A stretch of 64,000 nucleotides of DNA from Legionella erythra. Lineage in GTDB: Bacteria > Pseudomonadota > Gammaproteobacteria > Legionellales > Legionellaceae. Positions 50,657-60,773 of this stretch are shown one piece after another. The first letter of the stretch is position 1. Every line of letters begins with the position of its first letter. The DNA lies in the NCBI RefSeq assembly GCF_001467615.1, contig NZ_LNYA01000018.1, forward strand, positions 62,001 through 126,000, written 5' to 3'. The notes under the pieces are model-generated. The model did not search any database. It had not been told where the DNA came from and saw nothing but the letters and a program-made list of their open reading frames with translations. A program made the position numbers and the translations under genes.

Positions 50657-51388
50657 TCAGAGGATGTGTTCGAGGCCATAGTACAGGCCATCGAGCTGTT
50701 GTACCTTTTGACAACAGCGTACGATGCCCAGCATAAAACAGGCGCGATCAATGCTGTCATGGGTAATTGACAGGGTTTCACCCAGGGAGCCAAAAGTGAC
50801 TTGCTGACGGGCAATGACCCCGGGCAGTCTGAGTGAATGAATACGAACGTCCTGATGTTGGCAACCACGGGCACCTGTAAGCAGTTCGTGCCCCGCTGGT
50901 GGTGCAGCGCTGGTTTCCCTGGCCTTGGCTATCATTTCGGCCGTTTTTAATGCAGTACCAGACGGCGCGTCGTATTTTTGCGGGTGGTGCGTTTCAATAA
51001 TTTCAACGTCGCCAAGGTAGCGCGCTGCCTGCGCTGCGAAACGCATCATCAAGACCGCACTGATAGAAAAATTCGGCGCAATGATGCCGCCAAGCTTTTT
51101 GGCATGACTTCGTTCTGTTAAGTCCGCGATTTGTTTATCCAGTAAGCCTGACGTACCAATAACCGGATGGGCGCCGCTTTCAATGATGGCCAGGGTATTT
51201 TCAAATACACTGTCGGCGCGTGTGAGATCAATCACTATACTGGCCTGCTTCTCAGCAATGGCTCGGCGCAGATCATCCTGACGGGACAAGGCGCCCACCA
51301 GTTCAAAATCAGGATGCTTGGCGATGGTTTCGCAGGCCAGGGCGCCCATTTTGCCCAGGGCGCCATTTACAATAACGCGAGCCGTCAT
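50657..51388 (-). CDS. dapB: 4-hydroxy-tetrahydrodipicolinate reductase
   Basis: Start at the ATG at 51388 (ribosome site GGAG) giving 243 residues, compact for the family. DapB makes tetrahydrodipicolinate for lysine and diaminopimelate synthesis. Cofactor-binding ARVIVNGALGKMG, GTSGLLDKQIADL, IIAPNFSIS and the signature IETHHPQKYDAPSGTAL are present; the catalytic histidine is in this block. Stands alone on the minus strand, convergent with the CX5R protein gene. Confidence 0.95.
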   Translation of the reverse strand: MTARVIVNGALGKMGALACETIAKHPDFELVGALSRQDDLRRAIAEKQASIVIDLTRADSVFENTLAIIESGAHPVIGTSGLLDKQIADLTERSHAKKLGGIIAPNFSISAVLMMRFAAQAARYLGDVEIIETHHPQKYDAPSGTALKTAEMIAKARETSAAPPAGHELLTGARGCQHQDVRIHSLRLPGVIARQQVTFGSLGETLSITHDSIDRACFMLGIVRCCQKVQQLDGLYYGLEHIL

Positions 51389-51425
51389 GTGTTTTCTCCG
51401 TGAATAAATTAGAATGAGTGAGCGG

Positions 51426-51614
51426 TTATCGAGCGGAAGCCGGTTTTTTTTCGGATTCTTTAAGGACGCGCATAGCCCACATGCTCGCCGGTATCCAGCC
51501 AATGATAGAGGCTTGCATAATCAGAGCCATGACAGCACCGCCTGGGTTGTCCTTAATCAGCAGGACTAGCCATGGGAAAGCCATTGATAAAAGGAAAAAA
51601 AACAGTCGTTTCAT
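51426..51614 (-). CDS. Small hydrophobic YqaE/Pmp3-like membrane peptide
   Basis: 62 residues from the ATG at 51614 (an upstream ATG at 51653 is in frame). It has two hydrophobic helices (LFFFLLSMAFPWLVLLI and AVMALIMQASIIGWIPASMWAM) separated by a short loop. The GWIPA turn recalls the GWIPGxxHA of YqaE/Pmp3 membrane-stress peptides, but the cysteine-proline start of that family is missing. Basic tail follows. It lies 37 bases upstream of dapB and may share its transcript. Confidence 0.55.
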   Translation of the reverse strand: MKRLFFFLLSMAFPWLVLLIKDNPGGAVMALIMQASIIGWIPASMWAMRVLKESEKKPASAR

Positions 51615-51699
51615 CGAACAATACCCTGGAACATAGATAAATAAAGTATACACTGATCAAATTTCATTTGGCGAATCCTCCATGAAATAAGGCAATATC

Positions 51700-51728
51700 T
51701 TGCAATTAGCCGCCAAACATTGTACATT
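51700..51728 (+). promoter_or_regulatory. Candidate promoter for the ProQ/FinO-domain gene
   Basis: TTGCAA (51700-51705), 17 bases, TACATT (51723-51728): a reasonable sigma-70 match that would give a leader of about 120 nt containing the terminator-like hairpin at 51808-51833. Confidence 0.4.
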
Positions 51729-51807
51729 GCATGCGCATTTTGCAATGAACGTGGTATTCAATTATTTTTGCAATAGGCCACTCGCAACTTCAATAAAGTC
51801 TCTCGAC

Positions 51808-51833
51808 AAACAGGCGGAATTGTTCCTGTTTTT
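51808..51833 (+). promoter_or_regulatory. Terminator-like hairpin in the ProQ/FinO gene leader
   Basis: AAACAGG, a ten-base loop, CCTGTTT and two further T residues lie 24 bases before the ATG. It is exactly the kind of stem with 3' U-tail that ProQ/FinO proteins recognise. It could attenuate transcription or serve as a feedback site for the protein itself. Confidence 0.5.
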
Positions 51834-51856
51834 CGATTATTCAACAAGGTTTTAGC

Positions 51857-52537
51857 ATGAGAAGGCAAGCGCTTCATCCTCTGACAGCAGTAATTAACAA
51901 ATCTCAAAAAAACCAATCCAAACGAGCGCGGCACGAGGCGTTAAACTGGCTGGGCAGGAAATTCCCTGAGGCATTCGATAACAGCCAGCGCATTCAGCCG
52001 TTAAAGTCTGGCATTATGGATGATATTCTCGCCTATGCTGATGAAGCGGCTGAAGCCGGTTTATCGAAAAGTAAATTGCGTGAAGCGGTGGTTATCTTTA
52101 CGCGCCGTCTTGATTACCTGGCTTGTCTTAAAGCGCGGGAAATGCGAATTGATTTGCAGGGTAATCCGGTTTCTGTTGTCACAGAAGAAGAGGCGGAGCG
52201 TGCAGCAGTCAAAATCAAGCGGCGGATTGAAAAGGGACTTAAAAACGCCCGCAATGCGGCAGAAAATAAAGCAGCACCCACCGCAACCTTGAAAAGCGAA
52301 GCCCCGGCGTACCCGTCTTATCCTCAACAGGCTACCGATTACGCATCACAATATGCCGAACGTTTATCGGCTTACAGCGCATCGGGTCCGGCGGGTGTGA
52401 TGCAAACCAACCGCAGTGCAGCCGTGACGGTGACGCATCGCAACACCAAAAAGGCTTACGATCCCGAGGCTGTTGCCCGCCTGAAGGAAAAATTGGGATT
52501 GTCCCGGCGCGAAGAAGAGAAAGAATCCACCAGTTAA
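51857..52537 (+). CDS. rocC: ProQ/FinO-domain RNA chaperone, RocC-like
   Basis: 226 residues. The FinO/ProQ domain spans about residues 15-125: KRARHEALNWLGRKFPEAFD, IQPLKSGIMDDILAYADEA, LREAVVIFTRRLDYLACLKAREMRIDLQGNPV. The C-terminus is a low-complexity, Ala/Pro-rich linker and a charged tail (YDPEAVARLKEKLGLSRREEE). In Legionella, RocC binds the sRNA RocR to repress competence genes; the size, layout and proximity to the glycolytic operon fit RocC. The symbol is my recognition and not verified. The leader has a terminator-like stem (51808-51833). Downstream lies an unusual pair of diverged repeats. Confidence 0.82.
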   Translation: MRRQALHPLTAVINKSQKNQSKRARHEALNWLGRKFPEAFDNSQRIQPLKSGIMDDILAYADEAAEAGLSKSKLREAVVIFTRRLDYLACLKAREMRIDLQGNPVSVVTEEEAERAAVKIKRRIEKGLKNARNAAENKAAPTATLKSEAPAYPSYPQQATDYASQYAERLSAYSASGPAGVMQTNRSAAVTVTHRNTKKAYDPEAVARLKEKLGLSRREEEKESTS

Positions 52538-52560
52538 TAGCAAACGAAATCGCCTTACCC

Positions 52561-52661
52561 CGTGCGTTATACACAACCATCTTGAATCGAGGTATGTACT
52601 GGATTCCGCGCATAAAGCGCGGAACGTCGGCAATTGGTATTGATTGTGGTTGAATTTCAAG
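52561..52661. repeat. Diverged intergenic repeat, copy 1
   Basis: Begins CGTGCGTTATACACAAC, carries ATCTTGAATCGAGG at 52579-52592 and ends TGGTTGAATTTCAAG at 52661. An internal perfect hairpin TTCCGCGC-ATAAA-GCGCGGAA lies at 52604-52624. The ends CTTGAA and TTCAAG are complementary, so a two-tier stem-loop can form. Copy 2 starts 180 bases further on. Possible sRNA or intergenic element. Confidence 0.55.
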
Positions 52662-52740
52662 ACCAGCGCATCGTCAGGCTGAAGTGAGCACATCGCTCAA
52701 GGAACGCATCGCCCTGTGATAGCTAAACTGCCTTTGCCTA

Positions 52741-52836
52741 CGTGCTGTGCTTTATGCACAGCATCCATTCGATCTTGAATCGAGGGTACTGAATTTTGTG
52801 CATAACGCGGGTAGTCGTTCTGGTTGAATTTTCAAG
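52741..52836. repeat. Diverged intergenic repeat, copy 2
   Basis: Begins CGTGCTGTGC-TTTAT-GCACAGC (a perfect hairpin), carries ATCTTGAATCGAGGGTACTGA and ends TGGTTGAATTTTCAAG. It shares the order of blocks with copy 1: a TTAT hairpin, CTTGAATCGAGG, GCATAA-centred stem, and the GGTTGAATTT(T)CAAG end. The GCATAA stem (TTGTGCATAACGCGG) has decayed. Confidence 0.55.
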
Positions 52837-52866
52837 GCAAACGCCCTGGTTTGCATGCAGTGTCTT

Positions 52867-53604
52867 TTATTTAAAGCGCAAGGAATTGAAAAGCAATCGC
52901 GCCCCTAAATAAAAACGGTGTGATGGTGATAACATGGGTTTATTGACGGGCCAGAATTCCTCGGCATTGATGCGATAGATGAGGCCATGAATATTATGCC
53001 AGTTCCAATTTGATGCTGAGCCGATGCGCATCCTGTAGGTGTAATGCTTTTTGACATAGCGGTTAACGCGATTATTCATGCTGCCGTAAGGGTAGATGAA
53101 GGTGTCTGGTGTGTAGCCGGTTTTTTGCTCAAGGAGGTGTTTGGCCGCCACGACCTCGGTTTCCAGGCAGGTATCCTGAGCGGTCAAATGGCGATGAGTC
53201 ATGCCGTGAACAGCTGGAATGACAAGGCCTGAAGCCACCATTTCGTTAATTTCTTTCCAGGTACACAAGGTCGCATAACTTTGATAAGAGGCCATGGCTT
53301 CCGCATAAGGCACACCCAATCGTGTTGCGTCATCAAGTGTCGTGTCGTCAAGGATAAGACCGACGGGAATGGCCAGAACAGCTTTGATGCGGTATTGCTT
53401 CAACAAAGGAAAAACATCACGGTAAAAATCATAATAGGCATCGTCAAATGTCAGGCAAAGGTTTAGACGCCTTCGGTCTAATGCTTCGCCGGGAATAACA
53501 AAGGCATCCTGCTTTGCCAATGCCTGTAAATGTTGTTCAAAGTTGCGGCTGTGATCGGGTAATAAAGGATTTGAAACACGATGATACATTAAAACAACTA
53601 GCAT
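52867..53604 (-). CDS. Polysaccharide deacetylase (NodB-domain) protein
   Basis: The 245-residue protein has the NodB motifs: LCLTFDDAYYDFY (motif 1, Asp pair), VHGMTHRHLT (motif 2, HxxxH metal site) and FIYPYGSMN (motif 3-like). No signal peptide is seen, so action on cytoplasmic or membrane-attached glycan intermediates is possible. The start overlaps the end of the O-antigen ligase-like gene by seven bases. The pair probably modifies surface polysaccharide: deacetylation of N-acetyl sugars followed or preceded by ligation. The substrate is not known. Confidence 0.88.
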   Translation of the reverse strand: MLVVLMYHRVSNPLLPDHSRNFEQHLQALAKQDAFVIPGEALDRRRLNLCLTFDDAYYDFYRDVFPLLKQYRIKAVLAIPVGLILDDTTLDDATRLGVPYAEAMASYQSYATLCTWKEINEMVASGLVIPAVHGMTHRHLTAQDTCLETEVVAAKHLLEQKTGYTPDTFIYPYGSMNNRVNRYVKKHYTYRMRIGSASNWNWHNIHGLIYRINAEEFWPVNKPMLSPSHRFYLGARLLFNSLRFK

Positions 53605-54833
53605 ACCGTATTACCTAAAGCAATTGAGTCTCGACGAGGTGAGGGATTTTTCTCCAGGGACTCGCCTAATGCGATGGCGGCAAAAAACACTAAAAAATCC
53701 CCGGTATTGGAAAATAACAAAAAGGAATCGGATAGATTGGCAACGATGAAACTGCAAAGCAAGGCAATCATCAGGGGCCGCATGTCTTTCAAATTGCGGC
53801 AGGCGTAAAAGAAGGCCAGGAAAAAAACGGCCAACACGAGAAGACCAATGACACCGTATTCAGCTGCGATCAACCAGTACTGATTATGCGGATCCAGTAG
53901 ATTTTTGCCCCAGGCAGGAATTGGTTGCTCCTGCCGGTAACTATAAGTAAACCCAGCTGTTCCTGTGCCCCAAACCGGATGCGCCAGAAACAGTTTCTTT
54001 GCATATTGGTGAAACTGCAGCCTGAAGCCAACCGAGGTATTTTTGTTATTCCCTTCCTGATAATTCTGAACATCATGAACAATGGCTTTTACGCCGGTGT
54101 TAAGTGCCATGCTATGGTAAGCGACCAGCAAGGCGCATGGTAAAATAATAATGATATACAATGGCATTTTGCGGGCCGGGATGCTTTGCCATAAAAACAG
54201 GATCAGCAACAGCGAATAAATCACATATCCCGTGCGGCCGGTGTTAATAAAGAGGGTTTGATAACTGAACAGCAGAGCAAGTGCTGCATATCCCAGGCGT
54301 AAAGGCGTTTTTTTAGGAGTACGCGCCAGGTTTGCGCTTAAAAAAGCGGCGAATGCCATGTAAAAGCCAGTCACGATGTGGTTATGAAATACCGCCCCGG
54401 GGTCATTGACTGGATTCATGGTTACCCAGCTTAAGGCTTTAAGAAAGGAAATCAGCAAGGTGATGGTCATGGCGCCAAGAAACGCGTGTATCGCGAGCCA
54501 ACGCAAGCGCGGGTGCTGAAAGGCCAGGGCAATAAAAGGGATAAATAAGAATTTGGAATATTTGTTTATAAAAATCAATTTGCTTTTCCAATCAGCGATG
54601 CCGGTTATGGAGCCGAGAAGAACAAGCGTAAACAAGGTTAAAATGGCGTAAAACCAGGGTTCGCGTATAATTTTTACCATGTCCTGGCGTAAATCGGGGC
54701 TTAAACTGGCTGCCAGAAGACCACCAATTAAGGTAATGGATTTTAAGGTCATGCTAAGCGGCAGGGTAAACATACTCAAGACAAACAAAAACGCAGCAAC
54801 TCGTTGCCAATTCAATTGTTTGAAATTAAACAC
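53598..54833 (-). CDS. O-antigen ligase/polymerase-family (WaaL/Wzy_C) membrane protein
   Basis: I place the start at the GTG at 54833, with AAAGGGTGG upstream; a TTG ten codons upstream is possible. About 411 residues with ten to twelve hydrophobic helices. The large periplasmic loop carries the hallmark VWGTGTAGFTYSYRQ...DPHNQYWLIAAEYGVIGL, where NxxL/HNxxL and the Arg/His pattern of Wzy_C proteins (SVGFRLQFHQYA; PHNQY) is kept. It is the penultimate gene of the operon that starts with tkt; the gap from pyk is about 95 bases. It likely ligates or polymerises O-antigen or another glycan. Confidence 0.87.
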   Translation of the reverse strand: MFNFKQLNWQRVAAFLFVLSMFTLPLSMTLKSITLIGGLLAASLSPDLRQDMVKIIREPWFYAILTLFTLVLLGSITGIADWKSKLIFINKYSKFLFIPFIALAFQHPRLRWLAIHAFLGAMTITLLISFLKALSWVTMNPVNDPGAVFHNHIVTGFYMAFAAFLSANLARTPKKTPLRLGYAALALLFSYQTLFINTGRTGYVIYSLLLILFLWQSIPARKMPLYIIIILPCALLVAYHSMALNTGVKAIVHDVQNYQEGNNKNTSVGFRLQFHQYAKKLFLAHPVWGTGTAGFTYSYRQEQPIPAWGKNLLDPHNQYWLIAAEYGVIGLLVLAVFFLAFFYACRNLKDMRPLMIALLCSFIVANLSDSFLLFSNTGDFLVFFAAIALGESLEKNPSPRRDSIALGNTVC

Positions 54834-54928
54834 ACACCACCCTTTGTTGCTGACGCCGATCAAAGCCCGATCATAGCATAGCTTCGATCAGCAAAGCGAA
54901 TATGTCAGTATGTCGATACCCATGCCCC

Positions 54929-56347
54929 TTACAACTGCACGATTTCCATGCAGTTTGTCCCCCCTGCTTTTCCTATTGTACTGCCGCGGGTCAGCAGCAC
55001 GTAGCCCCGGGCTTTAAGCAGGGATTTGTGCTTGAGTTGATTGACAACCCAATTATTCACTTCCTGGACAGGAATGTTGTGGTAAGGGAGAAGGATGGGG
55101 AATACGTTATTGACCAGGCATAGTTTGCCGACCGTACGCTCATTGGCCGTGACGGCGTAAATGGGGACATTGCTGAATTGACGCGACATCCAGATGGCGC
55201 TGGCGCCTGATTCGGTCATGGCGATGATGGCTCGAATAGGAAAGTGATTGGCGGCATGCATGGTCGCCATGGCAATCGCCTGATCGGCGCGGTGATAATG
55301 ACAGGTTTCCTTGTCGGCTGTGTACAGGAAGGAGGTATGTTTCTCAGAACTTAAGCAAATTTTCTCCATCATGGTAACGACTTTGACAGGAAATTTACCC
55401 GTGGCGGTTTCTGCGGACAACATGACGGCATCGGTGCCATCGAGAATGGCGTTAGCTACATCCGAAACTTCGGCACGGGTCGGTTGCGGGTGCGTAATCA
55501 TGGATTCCATCATTTGGGTTGCAGTAATTACAACTTTATCGAGCCGTCTCGCCTGTTCGATAATACGCTTCTGAATGGCCGGTACTTCCGCCGCACCCAC
55601 CTCCACGCCCAAATCACCGCGCGCCACCATCACGGCATCGGCCGCATTGATGATTTCAGTGAGATTATGCAGGGCTTCGGTGCGTTCAATTTTGGCGATG
55701 ATGGGTACATCCGGTGCGCCAAATGTCGCCAATAATTCGCGGGCTTCCCGAATGTCATGCTTGTCTTTGACAAATGACAGGGTGAGGTAATCGATATCAA
55801 TACTGACCGCAATACGCATGTCGTCGCGGTCTTTGTCTGTTAATGCTTTGGCGGCGAGACCACCGCCGCGGCGGTTCAAGCCCTTGTTATTTTTAAGCAC
55901 ACCGCCTTCCAGCACGTTGCAGACGATTTGGGGCGGGGCTACCGATGTGACCTCAAGTTCGATCATGCCGTCATCGAGGAGCAAGAGGTCGCCCGGCTGC
56001 ACCTCATAACAGAGGTTTTCATAAGCGACGCTGACCCATTGTTCATTGCCCAAGGCCTTGTTGGCGCAGTCCAGGATAAATGATTGGCCATTGACCAGGG
56101 TAATGTGATGGTGTTCAAAACGGCCAATGCGAAGTTTGGGGCCCTGCAGATCAGCCATGACAGCAATGGGGCGCTCCAGTTCTGCCGCGATGGTTTTGGC
56201 TTGCTTGATGGTATCCAGGACGGTCCTGTCGGCGTGAGAAAAATTCACCCGAAACACATCAACCCCTGCGGCGATGATGGCACGCAGGGTGTCGGGTTGA
56301 CTGCAGGCAGGTCCTAAGGTGGCAACAATTTTAGTTCGACGGTTCAT
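54929..56347 (-). CDS. pyk: Pyruvate kinase
   Basis: 472 residues from the ATG at 56347, which overlaps the end of pgk by 17 bases; an upstream in-frame ATG at 56362 is possible. Pyk makes pyruvate and ATP from PEP. Landmarks are [49 protein letters not shown], and the catalytic [10 protein letters not shown] with its following Asp/Thr block ([18 protein letters not shown]). Order tkt-gap-pgk-pyk indicates an operon for the lower glycolytic steps. Confidence 0.97.
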   Translation of the reverse strand: MNRRTKIVATLGPACSQPDTLRAIIAAGVDVFRVNFSHADRTVLDTIKQAKTIAAELERPIAVMADLQGPKLRIGRFEHHHITLVNGQSFILDCANKALGNEQWVSVAYENLCYEVQPGDLLLLDDGMIELEVTSVAPPQIVCNVLEGGVLKNNKGLNRRGGGLAAKALTDKDRDDMRIAVSIDIDYLTLSFVKDKHDIREARELLATFGAPDVPIIAKIERTEALHNLTEIINAADAVMVARGDLGVEVGAAEVPAIQKRIIEQARRLDKVVITATQMMESMITHPQPTRAEVSDVANAILDGTDAVMLSAETATGKFPVKVVTMMEKICLSSEKHTSFLYTADKETCHYHRADQAIAMATMHAANHFPIRAIIAMTESGASAIWMSRQFSNVPIYAVTANERTVGKLCLVNNVFPILLPYHNIPVQEVNNWVVNQLKHKSLLKARGYVLLTRGSTIGKAGGTNCMEIVQL

Positions 56348-57518
56348 GGGCTCGCTCTTCAAGAATAGCTACGGCAGGTAAGGTTTTGCCTTCGAGATAT
56401 TCGAGAAAAGCACCACCTCCTGTGGATATATAGGAAATCTGTTCATTCAGATCATACAGATCAATAGCTGCCAGGGTATCGCCGCCGCCGGCAATGGAAA
56501 ACGCGTTGCTATCGGCGATGGCGATGGCGACGGCCCGGGTTCCATAAGCAAACTGCGGGAATTCAAAAACGCCGAGCGGCCCGTTCCAGATAATGGTTTC
56601 CGCTTCTTCAATGATGTCGACATAATGACTAATCGTGTCAGGCCCGATGTCCATGATCATGTCATCGGTGGCGACGCCATGTAAGGATTTATTAAATGCC
56701 GGGCAATTGTCGCTGAAGGATTTACCCACCACCACATCCGTCGGTAAGGGGATGTTGCAGCCTTTTGCTTCCGCCAGGGTTAAGACGGCGCGTGCTTCAT
56801 CCAATAAGGATTCTTCGTACAGGGACATGCCAATTTCATGCCCTTGCGCTTTTAAAAAGGTATTGACGAGACCGCCGCCCAAGATCAAATGATCAACTAA
56901 GCCCACCAATTCGCGAAGCAGGGACAGTTTGGTGGAGACTTTGGAGCCGCCAACAATGGCGACGATGGGTTTTTTCGGATCTTTCAGCACGTGTTCCAAT
57001 GCTTCAAGCTCACTCACCAGCAGCGGGCCTGCGGCGGCGACCGGTGCGTATTGCGCCACGCCATAGGTTGACGCGTGTGCACGATGCGCTGTTCCAAATG
57101 CGTCCATGATAAAAATATCGCACAACGCCGCTAATTTTTTAGCCAGTATGTGGTCATAACCCGTTTCGCCGACATTGAATCGGACATTTTCACAGACCAC
57201 TAATTCACCGGGTTTGACATCCACGCCCTCGAGGTAGTCGCTGACAAAACGGACGGGGTAATCAAGGTGTTGACCGAGGTAATACGCAATGGGCTCTAAA
57301 GAAAACCGTTTTTCAAATTTACCTTCTTCCGGTCGTCCCAAATGGGACAGGACAATGACGCCAGCACCTGCTTCCAGCGCGGCTTTCAAGGTCGGCAGGG
57401 CCGCCTGCAGACGTTGATCACTGGTAATGAGTCCATCCTTAATGGGAACGTTTAAATCTTCGCGGATGAGTACCTTTTTTCCACGCAGATCCAAATCACG
57501 CATCTTGATTAAATTCAT
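56331..57518 (-). CDS. pgk: Phosphoglycerate kinase
   Basis: The 395-residue enzyme transfers phosphate from 1,3-bisphosphoglycerate to ADP. N-terminal substrate motifs [18 protein letters not shown] and [13 protein letters not shown] are intact, followed by [24 protein letters not shown] and the C-terminal nucleotide motif [12 protein letters not shown] with [14 protein letters not shown]. It lies 9 bases after gap in the operon and overlaps pyk. Confidence 0.98.
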   Translation of the reverse strand: MNLIKMRDLDLRGKKVLIREDLNVPIKDGLITSDQRLQAALPTLKAALEAGAGVIVLSHLGRPEEGKFEKRFSLEPIAYYLGQHLDYPVRFVSDYLEGVDVKPGELVVCENVRFNVGETGYDHILAKKLAALCDIFIMDAFGTAHRAHASTYGVAQYAPVAAAGPLLVSELEALEHVLKDPKKPIVAIVGGSKVSTKLSLLRELVGLVDHLILGGGLVNTFLKAQGHEIGMSLYEESLLDEARAVLTLAEAKGCNIPLPTDVVVGKSFSDNCPAFNKSLHGVATDDMIMDIGPDTISHYVDIIEEAETIIWNGPLGVFEFPQFAYGTRAVAIAIADSNAFSIAGGGDTLAAIDLYDLNEQISYISTGGGAFLEYLEGKTLPAVAILEERAHEPSN

Positions 57519-57527
57519 AATCGATCC

Positions 57528-58520
57528 TTAACGATTCATCATGCAGCTTGCGGTATCGAGCATGCGGTTAGAGAAACCCCATTCATTGTCATACCAGGCT
57601 ACGACTTTAACCAGGTTACCCAATACTTTCGTCTGGGTGGTATCAAACACAGCGGAAGCCGGGTAGTGATTGAAATCGCAAGACACCAGAGGCTCGTCGC
57701 TGATATGCAGAATGTCGCTTTTGGCACGGCGCATGATGTCATTGACTTCGCTCACCGAGGTTTGACGCAAGGGCGTAAAGGTAAAATCAATCACTGATAC
57801 ATTCAGAGTAGGAACCCGCATGGCAAAGCCATCCAGTTTGCCGGCGAGCTCGGGTAATACCAGACCGACGGCTGCGGCAGCGCCGGTTTTGGTCGGAATG
57901 ATGGATTGTGTGGCGGAGCGGGCGCGCCGTAAGTCACTATGGCTGCCGTCTAACAGCATTTGATCCTTGGTATAGGCATGCACGGTGTTTAACAGGCCAT
58001 GATCGATGCCAATGGCTTCGTGCAGTGGTTTGACCACGGGGGCTAAACAATTCGTGGTGCAGGAGGCATTGGAAACAATAATGTCAGTCGCCTGCAAGGT
58101 TTGATGGTTAACACCGTACACGATGGTTGCGTCGGCGTTTTTACCGGGGGCGGAAATCAATACTTTTTTGGCGCCGGCGGCAATATGCTGCATGGCGGCA
58201 TCGCGGTTGGTGAAGTGACCGGTGCACTCAAGAACGATGTCCACATTTAATTCTTTCCAGGGCAAGGCCTTGGGATCGCGTTCGGCAATGACCCGAATGG
58301 GGTGGCCGTCTATCAATAACTTGTCGCCTTCGACACGGACATCGCTGGCAAAGCGGCCATGCGTCGAGTCAAAACGGGTCAGGTGGGCTGTGGTTTCAAT
58401 CCCGGATAAATCATTAATGGCCACCACGTCAAATTCATTTTGCCGGCCGTATTCATAAATGGCTCTCAACACACAACGGCCAATACGCCCATAACCATTG
58501 ATAGCAATTTTTATCGTCAT
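57528..58520 (-). CDS. gap: Glyceraldehyde-3-phosphate dehydrogenase
   Basis: The 330-residue NAD-dependent enzyme carries the active cysteine in [12 protein letters not shown] (about residue 151), the Rossmann opening [21 protein letters not shown] and the C-terminal [12 protein letters not shown]. 28 bases separate it from tkt upstream. It oxidises glyceraldehyde-3-phosphate in glycolysis. Confidence 0.98.
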   Translation of the reverse strand: MTIKIAINGYGRIGRCVLRAIYEYGRQNEFDVVAINDLSGIETTAHLTRFDSTHGRFASDVRVEGDKLLIDGHPIRVIAERDPKALPWKELNVDIVLECTGHFTNRDAAMQHIAAGAKKVLISAPGKNADATIVYGVNHQTLQATDIIVSNASCTTNCLAPVVKPLHEAIGIDHGLLNTVHAYTKDQMLLDGSHSDLRRARSATQSIIPTKTGAAAAVGLVLPELAGKLDGFAMRVPTLNVSVIDFTFTPLRQTSVSEVNDIMRRAKSDILHISDEPLVSCDFNHYPASAVFDTTQTKVLGNLVKVVAWYDNEWGFSNRMLDTASCMMNR

Positions 58521-58548
58521 TTTACTTCTCCAAAATACTCGTGACTCC

Positions 58549-60552
58549 TCAGGAGCCTGTTTCTAACAGGGTATTGAGCGTGTTTGACAAGTGCTCAACG
58601 GTAATACCCAAGTACGTGAATGCCTGCGCAGCTGGAGCTGAAACGCCAAACCGGTCAAGGCCGATAACCGCCCCGTCCAGACCTGTAAAACGGTACCAGT
58701 CGGCGGGCGCGGCGGCTTCAATGGCGATGCGTTTACGGACAGCCTTGGGCAGTACCTGTTCTTTATAGGCAGCCTCTTGGGTAAGAAAGCGCTCGCAGCA
58801 GGGCATGGATACGACTCTGACGCGATACCCCTGGCTGTTCGCCTGGGTGGCAGCGGCCACAGCTAATTGGACTTCGGAACCGGTCGCTATAATTATAGCT
58901 TGGGGCTCGCCCGGGCAATCCATCAGAATATACCCGCCCCGGGCAATGCGGTCGTTTGCATCAACTGGGTGATTTAATGCCGGCAGATTCTGGCGTGACA
59001 GCAGTAAGGCGGATGGGCCGGTATGGTGTTCAATGGCCTGTTGCCAGGCGACGGCTGTTTCCATCAAGTCCGCCGGGCGCCAGACTTGCATGTTCGGTGT
59101 GTTGCGAAGCATGGAGGCCTGTTCGATGGGTTGATGCGTCGGGCCATCTTCGCCTAAACCAATGGAGTCATGGGTAAATACATAGATGACCCGCTGTTTT
59201 ATCAAGGCACTTAAGCGAAGCGCATTGCGGGCATAGTCGGCAAAGACTAAAAAGGTACCGCCATAAGGAATAAAGCCGCCGTGTAGCGCCAGGCCATTCA
59301 TGATGGCGGCCATGCCGAATTCCCTGACCCCATAATAGAGGTAATTGCCGTTAAAATTCTCCGAGGTGATGGCTCGGCTACTGGAGCAGTCGGTATTGTT
59401 AGAGCCTGTTAAATCCGCAGATCCGCCTAACAATTCCGGCAGAATCTTGCTGAACTCTTCCAGGCAAAGCTGGGAGCTTTTGCGCGTAGCCAGCGCCTTG
59501 TCGTTAAGGCGGCATTGTTCAATGAAGGCCCGGCTGACGGATGGCCATTGATCAGGCAAATCGCCGTTGATGCGGCGCAGAAATTCAAAATAATCCGCTT
59601 GATGCTGTTGCTGATAGCTCTGGCAGCGGGCTATCCAGTCATCTTCCTCGCGCTGGCCTTTTTCGCTGTGATCCCAGGCCGCATAAATGGTATTGGGAAT
59701 GACGAAAGGCGGGTGCGGCCAATGAAAGGTGTTGCGGGCCTGCACAATACCGGCAGCGCCCAAGGGGGCGCCATGTGATTTTTCACTGCCAGCGACAGGC
59801 GAACCATAACCAATGATGGTTTTACAGATAATCAGGCTGGGTTTGGCCGTTTCAGCGCGCGCCTCAATAATGGCCTGTTCAATCGCGGCTTCGTCATGGC
59901 CGTCGATAGGGCCGATGACTTGCCAATGATAGGCCTTAAAGCGCAGGGCTGTGTCATCGCGAAACCAGTTGTCTACCTTGCCATCGATGGAGATACCATT
60001 GTCATCATAAAAAACGATGAGTTTGCCAAGGCCTAAGGTGCCAGCCAACGAACAGGCTTCATGCGAAATGCCCTCCATCAGGCAGCCATCGCCGGCAAAG
60101 GCGTAGGTATAGTGATTGACCAATTCATGCCCGGGACGATTAAATTGCGCTGCCAGGGCTTTTTCCGCTATGGCCATGCCTACGGCATTGGCGAGCCCCT
60201 GTCCCAGTGGACCCGTCGTTGTTTCCACGCCCGGGGTGTCTTCCCGTTCCGGATGTCCGGGGGTTTTTGAATGCAGTTGACGAAAATTTTTCAATTCGTC
60301 GATGCTGAGTTTGTAACCGGTTAAATGCAGCAGCGAATAAAGCAGCATGGAGCCGTGGCCGTTGGAGAGAACGAAGCGATCCCTATCGAACCAGTGCGGA
60401 TTTTGCGGGTTATGCTTCAGAAATTTATGCCAGAGGACATAGGCGATATCAGCCATGCCAAGCGGCATGCCCGGGTGTCCGGATTGTGCCTGTTCTACGG
60501 CGTCGATACTTAAGAAACGAATGGCATTGGCTAGTTCATTTGAAAAACTCAT
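58549..60552 (-). CDS. tkt: Transketolase
   Basis: A 667-residue thiamine-diphosphate enzyme of the pentose phosphate pathway. [13 protein letters not shown] is the ThDP/Mg motif; [36 protein letters not shown] and the C-terminal [11 protein letters not shown] are in place. It is the first gene of the tkt-gap-pgk-pyk operon, behind a good promoter (60586-60614). Linking transketolase with lower glycolysis fits an organism whose sugar flow runs through the pentose phosphate and Entner-Doudoroff routes; this is inference. Confidence 0.98.
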   Translation of the reverse strand: MSFSNELANAIRFLSIDAVEQAQSGHPGMPLGMADIAYVLWHKFLKHNPQNPHWFDRDRFVLSNGHGSMLLYSLLHLTGYKLSIDELKNFRQLHSKTPGHPEREDTPGVETTTGPLGQGLANAVGMAIAEKALAAQFNRPGHELVNHYTYAFAGDGCLMEGISHEACSLAGTLGLGKLIVFYDDNGISIDGKVDNWFRDDTALRFKAYHWQVIGPIDGHDEAAIEQAIIEARAETAKPSLIICKTIIGYGSPVAGSEKSHGAPLGAAGIVQARNTFHWPHPPFVIPNTIYAAWDHSEKGQREEDDWIARCQSYQQQHQADYFEFLRRINGDLPDQWPSVSRAFIEQCRLNDKALATRKSSQLCLEEFSKILPELLGGSADLTGSNNTDCSSSRAITSENFNGNYLYYGVREFGMAAIMNGLALHGGFIPYGGTFLVFADYARNALRLSALIKQRVIYVFTHDSIGLGEDGPTHQPIEQASMLRNTPNMQVWRPADLMETAVAWQQAIEHHTGPSALLLSRQNLPALNHPVDANDRIARGGYILMDCPGEPQAIIIATGSEVQLAVAAATQANSQGYRVRVVSMPCCERFLTQEAAYKEQVLPKAVRKRIAIEAAAPADWYRFTGLDGAVIGLDRFGVSAPAAQAFTYLGITVEHLSNTLNTLLETGS

Positions 60553-60585
60553 GCGCTCTCTTTAATCGCTGAAAGAAGTGGGCGT

Positions 60586-60614
60586 ATTGTCGCTCAGAAG
60601 CGGTTAATCAGCAA
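60586..60614 (-). promoter_or_regulatory. Promoter of the tkt operon
   Basis: On the minus strand TTGCTG (-35, 60614-60609), 17 bases, GACAAT (-10, 60591-60586). It lies 34 bases upstream of the tkt ATG and matches sigma-70 spacing and sequence well. The 296-base divergent region 60553-60848 holds no gene; its other landmarks are the TACAAT box and palindrome on the opposite side. Confidence 0.6.
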
Positions 60615-60773
60615 GTTGCTTTCAGCATGCTGTTGCCTAAAAATGACCCGTGACCGGCTTTAAAGAGGTAAAAAAGCAGTTTAATCTGGCCTTTTTGTTT
60701 ATTGGCCTGAATTTTGCCCCGGACAAGGCAGTTAGTGAAGCAAGAAAGTGTTTTTTAATTGATGATTATGTAT

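Larger units (their letters stand above)
52538..52866. other. 329-base intergenic region after the ProQ/FinO gene
   Basis: Besides the two repeat copies there is no protein gene. A stretch between them (about 52662-52740) is less structured but contains GCGCATCG/CGCATCGCC-type fragments that may be a further, more diverged part. No clean T-tract terminator is visible on either strand. Confidence 0.5.

Noticed and set aside
52561..52836. CRISPR array
   Set aside because: Only two units, both imperfect and about 180 bases apart; no short spacer-repeat periodicity and no cas genes.
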